A stretch of 64,000 nt of DNA from Brachypterus glaber (Eukaryota; Arthropoda; Insecta; Coleoptera; Kateretidae), in NCBI GenBank assembly GCA_958510825.1, contig OY294044.1, positions 74,570,895 to 74,634,894 of the forward strand, in the 5' to 3' direction. Below are positions 11,001 to 20,639 of this stretch, in pieces. The position numbers were made by a program, and so were the translations under genes. A model generated the notes under the pieces. It was not told the DNA's origin, made no database searches, and saw nothing but the letters and a program-made list of their open reading frames with translations. Position 1 is the stretch's first letter. The number at the start of each line of letters is the position of its first letter.

Positions 11001-11032
11001 TGCCGATGCACACAACTATTTTTACAAGCCTG

Positions 11033-11113
11033 CGAAAAAGTGCACTTTTCCGAACTAGTGCGGAAAAAGTACTTTTCTGCATTACTTTTCCGCATTAGTG
11101 CGGAAAAGTAAAA
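11033..11113. repeat. Two tandem palindromes TTTTCCG...CGGAAAA
   Basis: CTTTTCCGAACTAGTGCGGA at 11045 and a perfect palindrome core CTTTTCCGCA/TGCGGAAAAG at 11085-11108, in near-tandem. A single half site (GTGCGGAAAAGTAAAA) recurs at 11689-11704. They may mark the ends of a ~650-bp decayed element, 11033-11704. Confidence 0.4.
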
Positions 11114-11451
11114 ATGTTCCAAATTAACAAGTTATTGCAATATTTTAAATTTGTGCAGAGTAATATGCATATTTGACAACATTTTTATATTTAAATAATA
11201 ACGCATGAAAGTCCTACTTTTAAATAATAATTTATTTTCTTAAAATTTTATCGTTCAAAAAATTTGTCAAATAATGATAGAACCATAAATGTCAGTGATG
11301 TTAATTCATTAACTCTAATCGACGTAGGCCACGCATAAACTTTTAGAATGTTTTCATAGCAACCAAAGTATACAAACAAATATCAAATCCAGTATCAAAG
11401 TCAGATTAGCGTCGTAGCAGTTTATTTTTGAAAGTTTACATAAAAGTAGAA

Positions 11452-11529
11452 ATGGATTCCTCCGATGATGAGATACCAGTCTATTTTGAAAGCAGCAAGA
11501 AATTTGGATTTGTTCTCGTCAGCTATTAA
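11452..11529 (+). pseudogene. 25-aa ORF, possible transposase start
   Basis: ATG at 11452 in a fair context gives MDSSDDEIPVYFESSKKF and ends at TAA 11527-11529. An acidic MDSSDDE-type N-terminus is seen in some transposon proteins, but the frame is too short to identify. It lies between the half sites at 11033-11113 and 11689-11704. Confidence 0.15.
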
Positions 11530-11704
11530 TCTTCAAAACGCTTCAAATTGTTCATTTACTATAAATATTGTAAAAAATAAAAAATAATTTGTATTATTTA
11601 GTTTGTTAACATAAATACCTACCTCGTTATTAAAATATTTGCTTAATTTTCCTCTCGCTTGTAGAAAATGACTAAATGATGCGAAGCGTGCGGAAAAGTA
11701 AAAT

Positions 11705-12269
11705 AAAGTAACATTTAAATTGTGCCTGCTAGTTTTAATATTTCTGTATTTTCGTATTGTTAGTTCCCGTTGCGGTTTTATATCTCCATTGTTTTCTCTG
11801 GAGAATTAACGCTGATTTTTGTTTTAAGGCAGTAAAATACTGTTTTATTCTCAGCGGTGTATAAAGTTTTCGAAATAAAAACAGCTTAGAGAAAAGGGTT
11901 AATAATTGATAAATGAAAGAAACTTTTTACATCGAGAAACAGATGTGTTTTTAATAGCTCCATCTAAATGAAAACTTTTCCAATATATTTTTTCCTTCGG
12001 TTCGATTAAAGTAAGAAGTGTCAACCCAGGAATTAAAGTTAATCTTTTAAATTGTACCTACAGGCTAAACTTGCACGAAAATGGAATGAAAGGCTTAAAA
12101 ATGTTACCTGCCGGATGCTCATATTAAATTTTAAATTGAATTAAAAACTTTCTGAAGATTAAAACAAGAAAAAAACAAGATACCACATTGCTTTCCCCTA
12201 AGGCTTAATTTTGTCTTTTGTTATTTGCACCTTATTTTTCGGTGTAAAATAACTTTATATTTTATAGTA
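11705..12269. other. Intergenic, nothing recognised
   Basis: No gene, RNA or transposon end recognised in this stretch. Confidence 0.35.
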
Positions 12270-12424
12270 GGGGAAGGGGGGATAGTCTTAACACTTTTTG
12301 GGAAAAAATATATACTGCCTACAAAAATTAATTTTTGTACTTTTATTTTATAGAATATAAAAATTTTAACCTTCTGCTATTATTTAGTGAAAAAATAAAT
12401 TTTTTAACTTTTACAGATTTTATG

Positions 12425-12880
12425 AATAATTTATTAGTTATTCTACCACTCCCATGTATTTATATATTGCATTCTTTGATAGAAGTCCATAAAAATATTG
12501 AGAAATATGAAAAATTCGACAATCATTCTTACTCTACCAGATCTGCAAATAATCCTTACTTAATAAAAAATTTTAGATTTAGGTATTCCACATCCCTAAA
12601 TAACAGTGTAAACATAAAATTGTATAACAAATTGCCTGATCATTTAAAAAGACTTAAACCTGAAAAATTCAAAGGTGCTCGATATTGCAGAACTTCTGTT
12701 TTTACTCTGTTGAAGAGTTCATGGACATGCCACCAAGTATGTTATGTAAGTAAATTATGTAAGTTTATGTATTTTATTTATTTATTTGTTTGTATGTTCA
12801 AATTTTTAGACATGTGCAAGAAAATGTAAAAATTTTTATAAGCACCAATAAACCTATTCTATTCTATTATATTCTATTTA
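12425..12880 (+). mobile_element. LINE ORF2 C-terminus with (TATTC)n tail
   Basis: The frame ending at 12829 contains, from about 12440, the C-terminal pattern of CR1/Jockey ORF2: LPLPCIYILHSLIEVHKN, then HSYSTRSANNPYL, SLNNSVNIKLYNKLPDHLK and a final KFK. Upstream of 12425 the frame is not LINE-like. The 3' UTR is very short and ends with AATAAAC and a CTATTCTATTCT-type tail (12848-12880). A similar tail occurs on the minus strand at 33470-33500, suggesting the same family. Confidence 0.65.
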
Positions 12881-13395
12881 AACAAAAAATGTCATGAGTT
12901 AATGGGGCAAGTTTTAACCTATGTAATCAAATGGGCGATACTCTATTAATTAAAACTTAAATAAGTTGGTTAAAATATTAATATTTATTTTTTTTTATTT
13001 TTTTTTTCATACTGAAAAATAAAGAGTTAATGTTTTTTTATGAAAAAAATTAAATCAAAACAAAACTCTAAATGATATAATAACATTTATCAAAGAAAAC
13101 AGAAAAAGAGTTTAAAAATTATCGTTTTTAAATAAGAAAAAAATAAAAAAACGATAAAGTAAGTTGACATTAAAAAAAAAAAACATTGAAAACTGAATAA
13201 TAGTCTTAAAAAAATAATTAAATACTTTATATTAAGGCGAAAATAAATAAATTTCGATTAAAATAAAGAAAAATTAATTAAATACTTTTTTCTGGATAAG
13301 TTGCATTCAAATATTTGTTAATATTTGCCCCATGAAATTGTTAATATATACCCCTTTTTGCAATGTTTTGCAATAATATGTTTTACATATAAACT

Positions 13396-13785
13396 AGAAA
13401 CGAATTTGAGACTTTGGAACACCTATTTTTTAAATGCCCTATTTATAAACCCCTGAGGGAACCTTACATAGATAGTCTTATAGACCTTGATGGTATTTTC
13501 TTTGCCCTAAATTATTTAAATACTCTTAAAATAAATGATTTGCGGTTTTGTTAGAAATTGTCTTAAAATTCGCTCATTTATCTTAAACGAATAACTTATT
13601 ATATCATATTTAATTACTCGCTTTTTTCCTTTTTTTTTCTCTTTTCTCTTTTTTGTAATACATATATATTATAATTATGCTGTACACTTATATAGGTTTA
13701 ACTAATTTTTTTTTTTTTTTTTAATCAAACTTTTTGTAATAAGAATTTATTCTTTAGATACAATAAAGTTATGTTATGTTATATA
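13396..13785 (+). mobile_element. LINE 3' end: ORF2 zinc-knuckle-like terminus and (TATGT)n tail
   Basis: Bases 13396-13554 encode NEFETLEHLFFKCPIYKPLR and a further 30 residues before TAG. 'E..EHLFF.CP.Y...R' is the C-terminal HC-type motif of R1/Jockey ORF2 proteins (part of a CCHC-like finger). The 3' UTR contains a T17 run and ends ACAATAAAGTTATGTTATGTTAT (split: ACAATAAAG + (TTATG)n) at 13760-13783. The element is strongly 5'-truncated. Confidence 0.65.
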
Positions 13786-14107
13786 AACTAGAAAACTAAT
13801 TCAAAAAATAATTATAAAGGAATAAAGCTAATTAAATTATCCATATACTGCTATAAATTTTATATTTCTTAATATCTGAATATTTTCAAAAAATTTTTAC
13901 GATTACATAACAAAAAAGTGACATCAACTGTATAGACCACATGTGGTCATGTGCACATACGAAGCTCTGTCACTAAGTTAGGTATTTTGTCGCTTAGGGT
14001 ACTATTAAACGAAAGTACCATGTAAATATGAAGTGTCTGGTGGATGTAGTGTTTCCAAAAATTGACTGTTAATACTTGCCCCTGTTAACACTAGCCACCC
14101 TTTTCCC

Positions 14108-15378
14108 TAGTGCACATAGGCGCAAGATACAGGAAAAGTTGGCAGAAACTCTAAATCGAATAAAACAGATTATACCTATATGTGATAGTTTTATTTAGTT
14201 ATTTTAGACAAAATGGTTATAATTCCCCCCCCCCCCAAAAAAAAAAAAAGAAAAATCTAAATTAAAAAAAAAAACATATGAAGACTCTAAATCCAACAAA
14301 AAGCACTTTAGCCCTCAACATCAAAAAACGAAAAACATTTTTAAATGAGGAGTAATATGTATGATTGGGTTATATTGCTTCACTCTACCTTGACCCCGTC
14401 TGCTCTCATACACCCTTTCAAATAATATTTACAAATTTCTAGCGAAAATATAATTTTATCCCTTTGGCAGAGTTTCCCAAACCAATTTTCCCAAATATTA
14501 AGATTTAAAAAGTTACCTACAAAAAACGCCCTAAAATTCTTGTATGAAAATGTGTTTCATGAAAAATAAGAAACTGAAAATGTCCGTCTGTCCGTATGTC
14601 CATCTGTCCATTTTAATAACCGCATGTTCATAGATGTAAGTAAAAATTTAAGTTTATTAAGAATGTAATTGAAAAAATATTGCCTTTGCTTCCAGTATCC
14701 TTTGATAATGCTTTTCAATAAAAGCGAAAAAACTCAAGACAAATAAATTGTTTTTTATTCGATTGTTTCTAACAGCGACACTTTTTGTTCATGTTTTACG
14801 GGCGAAAAGTTGGACTTTGTGACACTAGGGCCAAAAAGTTTTTTTCGCCCGCTTACCTAAGACTTTGAAATTTTAAGCTTTTTAAAAGAAGATGCTTTAC
14901 CTTTACTGTAAAATTTATAAAAAATGTGACCTTTTGGTCGTGAACTAACTGTTCTTTTTGACCAGATAATAATCATTTATACAAAATATTTTTTTTTCTA
15001 TAACATAACCTCAAAATATATGTTCACTGATTATTCTGTATTTATCCACTAAAATAAATAAAAAACCCAAAATTTCAATTGTAAAATCAATTTTAATATT
15101 TATAATATTCATAGAACCGTTTCAGAAGTATTATTATTTTTATAACAGACACATTTTAACAGAAAATAATCACCAAGTTATAGCCTTTTTTAATTTGAAA
15201 ATGAAACCGAACGCAAAAGAAACGATTCTACTTTTTTTTAGCGATTTGATTGGATAGAAATTCGCATGGATAACTAGATAAGTAATAAGAAAGTAAAAAG
15301 AAATATTTTCTGCAATTTAAAATTAAGTATATTTTAATAATTTATTGTAATTAGTAACAATCGAATTAAAAATATTGC
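14108..15378. other. Intergenic with homopolymers and a dispersed repeat piece
   Basis: No gene. It holds a C12 run followed by an A13 run (14225-14251), a TCCGTCTGTCCG-type run (14583-14612) like those near transposon ends elsewhere in the window, and a copy of the TTTTTATTCGATTGT repeat at 14752-14795 that also occurs at 3778 and near 61010. Confidence 0.35.
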
Positions 15379-15379
15379 A

Positions 15380-15466
15380 TAATACACAGGCAAAAAGTTA
15401 AATTTCGATTTCGTAGGTTTATTAACCTACTCAATCGAAAAACTTAACTTTTCGCCCTTGTATTAT
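15380..15466. repeat. Short palindrome around GTAGGTTTATTAACCTAC
   Basis: Left arm ATAATACACAGGCAAAAAGT and right arm the complement of ATAATACAAGGGCGAAAAGT, meeting at GTAGGTTTATTAACCTAC. The wording overlaps the hairpin ends of the repeat at 60722-61010 (…TTTTCG..., ...GTGTATTAT), so it is probably a minimal derivative of that family. Confidence 0.5.
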
Positions 15467-15582
15467 AAATAACTATTTTATTATACACGAAAAGAAATAA
15501 TACTCCTACCCATAGACAAAGGACATAGATGAGCTATGATCTCAAGGTTATATACAAATTTACGAGTCCTCCATTTTGATCG

Positions 15583-15782
15583 NNNNNNNNNNNNNNNNNN
15601 NNNNNNNNNNNNNNNNNNNNNNNNNNNNNNNNNNNNNNNNNNNNNNNNNNNNNNNNNNNNNNNNNNNNNNNNNNNNNNNNNNNNNNNNNNNNNNNNNNNN
15701 NNNNNNNNNNNNNNNNNNNNNNNNNNNNNNNNNNNNNNNNNNNNNNNNNNNNNNNNNNNNNNNNNNNNNNNNNNNNNNNNNN
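15583..15782. other. Assembly gap (200 N)
   Basis: Exactly 200 consecutive N, a conventional length for gaps of unknown size. It cuts the minus-strand Penelope-like RT fragment; frames that run through it are not meaningful. Confidence 0.99.
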
Positions 15783-16105
15783 AAAATCATATGAATTTTT
15801 AACATTATATTGAAATTCAGGTATCAAGTTGTTTAATATTGATGTGACAAACTTTGACAAACCATAACTGGGTGAATTTATTGAGGCTATTATAGGCCTT
15901 AATGGGTAATTATCTTTATGCACTTTTGGTAGCCCATAAATCTTAGGTGCTATGCAGTTATTGTTAGTTAGTTTATCAAAATTAGCCTTGTCAATATCAC
16001 CCCTTTTAAATAAAGTCTCAATCAAGGTGTTACCTGTAGTCTGGAGTTCTTTTGTAGGGTCTCTATCCACTTTCTTAAATCTGTAATAAGTAAATTTACA
16101 TTTTT
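15783..16105 (-). pseudogene. Penelope-like element RT, N-terminal half
   Basis: Minus-strand translation contains YYRFKKVDRDPTKELQ, then IETLFKRGDIDKANFDKL, then APKIYGLPKVHKDNYPLRPI and INSPSYGLSKFV. The 'P+.YGLPK.HK....LRPI.SS..SP.Y.LSK' block is diagnostic of Penelope-like elements (PLEs). The fragment is cut by the 200-N gap at its 3' side and stops at a junction near 16105, where sequence on the opposite strand continues the same gene (next entry). The catalytic part of this copy is missing. Confidence 0.8.
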
Positions 16106-16109
16106 AATC

Positions 16110-16463
16110 CCATATTTTTGGATATTTGTTGATGACATTTTCGCTATTTTACCCGAAGATGAAATCCACAATGTACTGAATATGTTTAATTCAATCAATG
16201 ACAAGTTAAAGTTTACTCTAGAGATGGAAACTGATTGTAAGTTGCCATTTCTAGATGTACTGATCATTAGAACTGAAGATGGGTCATTAGTGTCCGATAT
16301 TTATAAAATGCCCACGAACACAGACAGAACCATTAACTTTAGCTCTCTTCATCCTACTCACCAAAAAATTAACTTAATTAAACAAGAACTTAATCGTGTT
16401 CAAAGATTAAGTCATAATTCTTTTTGGGAAAAAAATATAGATGGTATTAAAACTAAATTTTAA
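16110..16463 (+). pseudogene. Penelope-like element RT, catalytic C-terminal part
   Basis: The plus-strand frame reads FVDDIFAILPEDEIHNVL from about 16122 (VDD = RT motif C with both catalytic Asp), then LKFTLEMETDCKLPFLDVLI (motif D/E region; LPFLDV is typical for PLEs), YKMPTNTDRTINFSSLHP and a stop at 16461. It starts abruptly at the junction with the minus-strand RT fragment; motif A/B sequence is absent. So this is the 3' part of a PLE in the opposite orientation to 15783-16105. Confidence 0.8.
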
Positions 16464-17039
16464 AAAATGGTTATCCAAAACGATTAATTAATTCGGTGAT
16501 TTTACGAAATAGGGACCCAGGTTTTATAAATAGAAATCAAAGTAACAATACTGTTAAAAAAGTATATTGTAGTCTACCAATAATACCAAGTTTAACGAAT
16601 AAACTAACAAATATACTTAAAACAGAGAACTCAATGTTTGCCACATACAGTAAGAATACAGTAGGTAGTTTGCTCTTTAGTAAAATTAAAGATAGGGACA
16701 AAAAAGAATTTATGACTGACATGGTATACCAAATTAATTGTTTCCACTGTGATGCTTGCTATATTGGACATTCAAAAACGTTTAAGCAACCATAAGTCGG
16801 CATGCAAAAATATCACTGATAATAAAACCGCCCTAACCTACCACTATCTAGAAAGTGGACACCACTTTAATTTTAATGTAGAGGATGTAAGGATATTAAA
16901 TAAAATTAGTAATCGGAGAAGGAGAGAGTTGATGGAAATGGTTCAAATAACTGCCAACAAAAACGCTATAAATTATAAAACGGATACGGATGGCCTTAGT
17001 AATATATATTTTTATTTAATAAGAAAAATTAATAGCTAA
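16464..17039 (+). pseudogene. Penelope-like element linker and GIY-YIG endonuclease
   Basis: Continues the PLE after a frameshift: NGYPKRLINSVI, VYCSLPIIPSLTNKLTNILK, the NTVGSLLFSKIKD block, then VYQINCFHCDACYIGHSKT (GIY-YIG core: 'VYQI' and 'CYIG', with a CX2C in front). A second frameshift near 16780 moves to the frame with KRLSNHKSACK, ALTYHYLESGHHFNF and a C-terminus ending at 17039. Canonical PLEs fuse RT to GIY-YIG in this order. The nuclease is disabled by the frameshifts. Confidence 0.8.
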
Positions 17040-17795
17040 TTTTTGTGGAGCAGGGGTTACTAACCATGTTGGGGGAGTATGTGTCTCTTTCTCCTTCCAT
17101 ATCATTAGTGAAACGGGGTGGGAGATACATACCCGTTAACCGGTGTTTTCTTTCTCCCTTTTCATCTCATTAGTGAAACGGGGGTGGGATACGTAGTTTT
17201 TGTGGAGCAGTGGTTACTAACCATATTGGGGGAGTGTGTGTTTCTCTCTCCTTTCATCTCATTAGTGAAATGAGGTGGGAAATACATACCTGTTAACTGG
17301 TGTTTCTTTCTCTCTTTTCATCCCATTAGTGAAACGGGGTGGGATGCGTACCTGTTAACCGATGTGGCCACAAGAAGCTGCCAACACAAGAAAAACACTA
17401 TAAATTTTAAAACGGACATCGATTGCCTTAGTAATATTTATTTTCATTTTTGTCTAATTACAGAATTAATAGCTAATTCTTTGTGGAACAGTGGTTACTA
17501 ACCATGCTGGGGGAGTGTATTTCTTTCTTCTTTTTCATCTCATTAGTGTAACGGGGGGTGAGATGCATATCCTTTAGCTGGGGCCTCCTTTCCCCTCTTT
17601 TCATCTCATCAGTGAAACAAAGGGGGGGGGGGGTATACGTACTTTTTGACCGATGTTACCACAGAGAATTGACTAATGCTGGGTTCGACCCACAAAAATG
17701 TTACATGTTTTTTACTGCGAACGACGCTTTTAACCTACAAATTTTTCGACATGGTGTCAAAACCAATTTTATATTGTAATGTAATATTTATTTAT
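17036..17795 (+). repeat. Reiterated Penelope 3' region (~160-bp units plus duplicated ORF end)
   Basis: Downstream of the PLE stop a unit starting TTTTTGTGGAGCAGGGGTTA and carrying TCATTAGTGAAACGGGGTGG repeats at 17036, 17197 and, after a second copy of the ORF's last ~70 bases (GCTGCCAACACAAG... 17370-17475), at 17478. The ORF-end copy shows that duplication included coding DNA. Each unit has two sub-repeats ending in CATTAGTGAAACGGGG. Copies differ by many substitutions, so this is not a recent event. Confidence 0.65.
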
Positions 17796-17977
17796 TTTTA
17801 TGTTGTAAAAGGTTCTTTTTCATAATGTTCAAGTTTATAATATATATAACTACGCTCACATAATTTTTAGGTAAGAAAATTTACATATTTTACCTGAAAA
17901 TGAGATTCAATACAGGCAAAAAATATTTTTGTTATATATTATCATTATTATTGTTATTAACAATAGTTGTTATCTTT

Positions 17978-18018
17978 CAGCTTTGATAAAGCCCCCAAAG
18001 AGGGGAGAAACGTTAGCC
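17978..18018 (+). ncRNA. Hammerhead-like motif at the Penelope 3' end
   Basis: CTTTGATAAAG-CCCC-CAAAGA-GGGG-AGAAACGTTAGCC: a purine-rich box, a 4-bp stem and GAAAC in the order of the hammerhead ribozyme core (CUGAUGA, stem II, GAAA). PLE terminal repeats are known to carry hammerhead ribozymes. The first box is not canonical (TTGATAA instead of CTGATGA), so catalysis is doubtful. A related motif lies at 42316-42353. Confidence 0.35.
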
Positions 18019-18698
18019 ATATAATAAAGTGACGCATTAAAACCTGCCAAAAAATCCGAGTTTTTTTTACAAACCAGAAAATTACATTCAAAGTTTGGCA
18101 ACCTATATGGTATTTACCTACAATTAAATAATAATATAATAAAGATTTTAACCTAAAAAAAAAACAATAATTTTATACATAAAAAATAATTTTAAAAAAT
18201 CTAAATCGTGGATAAATAGGAATATTTTGGATTTTTTTTTATTTTTTGGTAGAATATAAACAATACTACTTTAAAAGATAACTCAAAATCGATTTTACTT
18301 TAAAAGATAACTCAAGTCAGATGGTTAACTATGGGATTGAATTTTATACTCCAAACTTTTTATTAAACATAACTGGCTGGATCCTTTTAACTCTATTTTT
18401 CTTGATTTACTACTTTTTTGAGGCTTGGGGGTAGTTTAACCCTCTTTGTGGGGGTGTATTTTCAAAAATTAAAAAAAATTGAAAAAAAAAAATTTTTTGT
18501 TCATAAAAAGTAAAAATTCTTTTTTTTAAAGGAAACATACCAAAAAAAAAGTATTCAAAAAAATAAAAAAAAATAAATTAAATTTTTCTTTTGTTGAAAA
18601 ACAAAAAAACATTGAAAAACAAAATTTTTTGAAAAATATAGTTATTTTTTTAGCTTTAACCTGGGGGGTTAACCGCTACCAGGTTAGTGTACAAAAGA
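18019..18698. other. Intergenic, A-rich; nothing coding
   Basis: Poly(A)/poly(T) rich DNA (especially 18470-18650). A GGGGGTAGTTTAACCC-type segment (18426) and AACCTGGGGGGTTAACC (18658) precede the minisatellite. Confidence 0.4.
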
Positions 18699-18935
18699 GT
18701 TCCCCTAATGCATGAATACCTCATGAGTTCCCCTGAATTCCTCATGACTTCCCCTGAATTCCTTATGACTTTCCCTGAATTCCTTGTGACTTCCCCTGAA
18801 TTCCTTGTGAGTTCCCCTGAATTCCTTGTGACTTCCCCTGAATTCCTTGTGACTTCCCCTGAATTCCTTGTGACTTCCCCTGAATTCCTTGTGAATTCCT
18901 CTTGAATTCCCCATGAATTCTCCTGAATTCCTACT
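18699..18935. repeat. 21-bp minisatellite (about 11 copies)
   Basis: Unit TGACTTCCCCTGAATTCCTTG, repeated head to tail with few substitutions. Inner copies (18790-18890) are nearly identical and outer copies diverge more, as expected when arrays grow by unequal exchange in the middle. Because 21 is a multiple of three, both strands show long periodic frames (SPEFLVT and KEFRGSH); these are consequences of the period, not evidence of protein. Confidence 0.9.
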
Positions 18936-19095
18936 GTTCAAGAAGGGTGTACAAAATATTTCCTCGGCGGTTAACCCATCATTTCACCCCCTGAGGTCGA
19001 GGGTAGTTTTTGTGAAAATTGGTTTCGACTTTTTTTCAGGAAAAAATGGGCTGATCAGCTCAAGAAAAAATAAGATGATTTAAGCAAAAAAATTT

Positions 19096-19205
19096 CTACG
19101 ATCTAGTTAGTACTTAGTGCCTATTTTCCATTCCGTTGCCTATGACAACGGAATGAAACTGACAATCAGCTGATTTTAGATACCTGCTGTCAGAAAATTA
19201 GAAAA
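19096..19205. repeat. Dispersed repeat with CATTCCGTTG hairpin (copy 1)
   Basis: TACGATCTAGTTAGTACTTAG ... GACAATCAGCTGATTTTA ... TGCTGTCAGAAAA matches 25034-25137. It contains the hairpin CATTCCGTTG-CCTATGA-CAACGGAATG (19131-19157); the second copy has lost it by substitutions. (First word shortened to 20 bases: TACGATCTAGTTAGTACTTA.). Confidence 0.55.
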
Positions 19206-20317
19206 CGTCAAACGCATAACCTCAAATTGACAAACTAATTTTTAGACAATTTTTTGAATGTTTAGGTGTTAGGTCATAGGTTAGGTTAGGTCTTTTTGTC
19301 ATAATTTTTTGCTAAATTATAGATTTTTACTTAAAATTAAAGGGTGTATGATAAAATTTAATTCTTAACTCGTGTATTAAATGATTTTATCCACTTAAGA
19401 ATAAATGGATAAAATACTACTTAATATACTAGTTAAGAAAATAACTATTTATCGACGGCCTTGATTAGTAGGCCTATAACCACGGGTCTGTAAGATTTCA
19501 TCGTTTACTTTGAAACGGCCGTGAATAAAGTATGTATTATTATACTCGCGTATAATAGCTAATAATCATTCGGGTGAATACGCCACTCACCTTTCGGCTC
19601 GTGTCAAAAAAGTCAACCGTTTTGATTAAAAGCAATTATTATAAGCTCATTGAATAATGTACTATATCTGTATTGATATGGGTCTGCTCCATAGAGGGTT
19701 AAAAACTGTAACATATTTACATCTGCATTTAGTTTCTTGTCTGCTCCATAGAGGTGAAATATCATATATGTTTTATAATATTAAAAGTTTTTGCTTTTAT
19801 AAAAAGCAAGAATTTTCAATAAAATTGGTACGCTAAATCCATTTGGTTTATATGATAAAGCTTTTAAGGATCTGTATTATTCAGACGGATATACTTCCTG
19901 TAATATTTATCTATATACGCTGTATACATTATAAATTGAGATATAATACGTATCAATTTTATTAGATTATTGTTCACTAACTCAATTTGTATGGAAATTG
20001 TGTTAATTTTGTATAAATAAGGGGGAAAGCTTAGCGTGACGAAGCGTGGAAAAGAGAAATGGATTTTCTTAGAAATAAATCATGGTTTCAGTTAGATACA
20101 TTTTAATATACAATATATTATATTTTGATTTTTTCACTTTTCATTTTTCATTAGTTTTTATCAAATCGATTACTAGTAAATAAGGTTTTTAAAATATAAA
20201 CAAACCGTGAAGATGTGTAAAGCTTTGCATTTGCTTAGACAGGTTTTAAATGCGCTACTATGTAATTGAATATAATTTATTGTGTAAACATTTATTTTCA
20301 TAAAAGTAGTGAAATAA
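19206..20317. other. Intergenic, nothing coding recognised
   Basis: Contains GGTTAGGTTAGG at 19279 (too short for telomere), a GTCTGCTCCATAGAGG direct duplication (19682, 19739), and an AAGCTTAGCGTGACGAAGCG segment at 20027 resembling 11684. No gene or transposon ends fixed. Confidence 0.35.
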
Positions 20318-20600
20318 ATTATTATTATTATTATTTCTTTCATGCAAATATATATACAATATATCGATATTCTAAAAATATATGGTCATAAAACAAATAT
20401 TCTTCTTAGTGCAGAAATCTTCTTACAATACTGCATGATTTTAAGATACTAGCTTTTTGTAGTTCGATGTAGGTTAATTTTGTTAATTTTGTTAATTGAA
20501 GAATGAATCTTCTTAGGAACAACTCCCGTAGATGAGATAACAATTGGAACTATAATGACTTTTTCTTGATTCCAAATCCTTTTAATTTCTTCTGCAATAA
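20318..20600 (-). mobile_element. LINE C-terminal fragment with (AAT)n tail, minus strand
   Basis: Minus-strand translation from 20598 gives AEEIKRIWNQEKVIIVPIVI, then SSTGVVPKKIHSSI and, after a stop, YCKKISALRRIF. 'W....V.IVPIVI..TGV.PK.L' followed by a 'C.IVRKFL'-like end is a recurrent terminus of insect non-LTR retrotransposon proteins. It runs into an (AAT)n microsatellite (20318-20335), i.e. the expected 3' tail. Heavily 5'-truncated; exact clade not assigned. Confidence 0.55.
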
Positions 20601-20639
20601 ATAAATAAATATTTTTCTATTTTATTATTATAAGTTGAA

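Larger units (their letters stand above)
12270..14107. mobile_element. Possible TA-flanked DNA element hosting LINE fragments
   Basis: Left end GGGGAAGGGGGGATAGTCTT (12270, after TA) resembles the reverse complement of the right end (GTTAACACTAGCC..CCC, then TTTTCCC|TA at 14107). The match is imperfect over about 28 bases. Internal GGGGCAAGTTTTAACC (12905) and ACTTGCCCCTGTTAACA (14075) repeat the same theme. Two LINE 3' fragments lie inside. Such G-rich 'GGGGCAAGT' ends remind one of pogo/Tigger-like elements, but this is weak. Confidence 0.35.

Noticed and set aside
12335..12424. N-terminal part of the 164-aa frame as a genuine start
   Set aside because: LINE similarity begins only around 12440; the upstream 30 codons are A+T-driven and the start is incidental.
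15534..16070. 178-aa reading frame across the N gap
   Set aside because: The 200 N are a placeholder; only the part before the gap shows Penelope RT similarity.
18687..18941. Overlapping repetitive proteins on both strands (SPEFLVT and KEFRGSH repeats)
   Set aside because: They follow from the 21-bp minisatellite period; both strands stay open for the same trivial reason and no start context or flanking coding sequence is seen.
19279..19292. TTAGG telomere-like repeat
   Set aside because: Only two units (GGTTAGGTTAGG); too short for an insect telomere tract.
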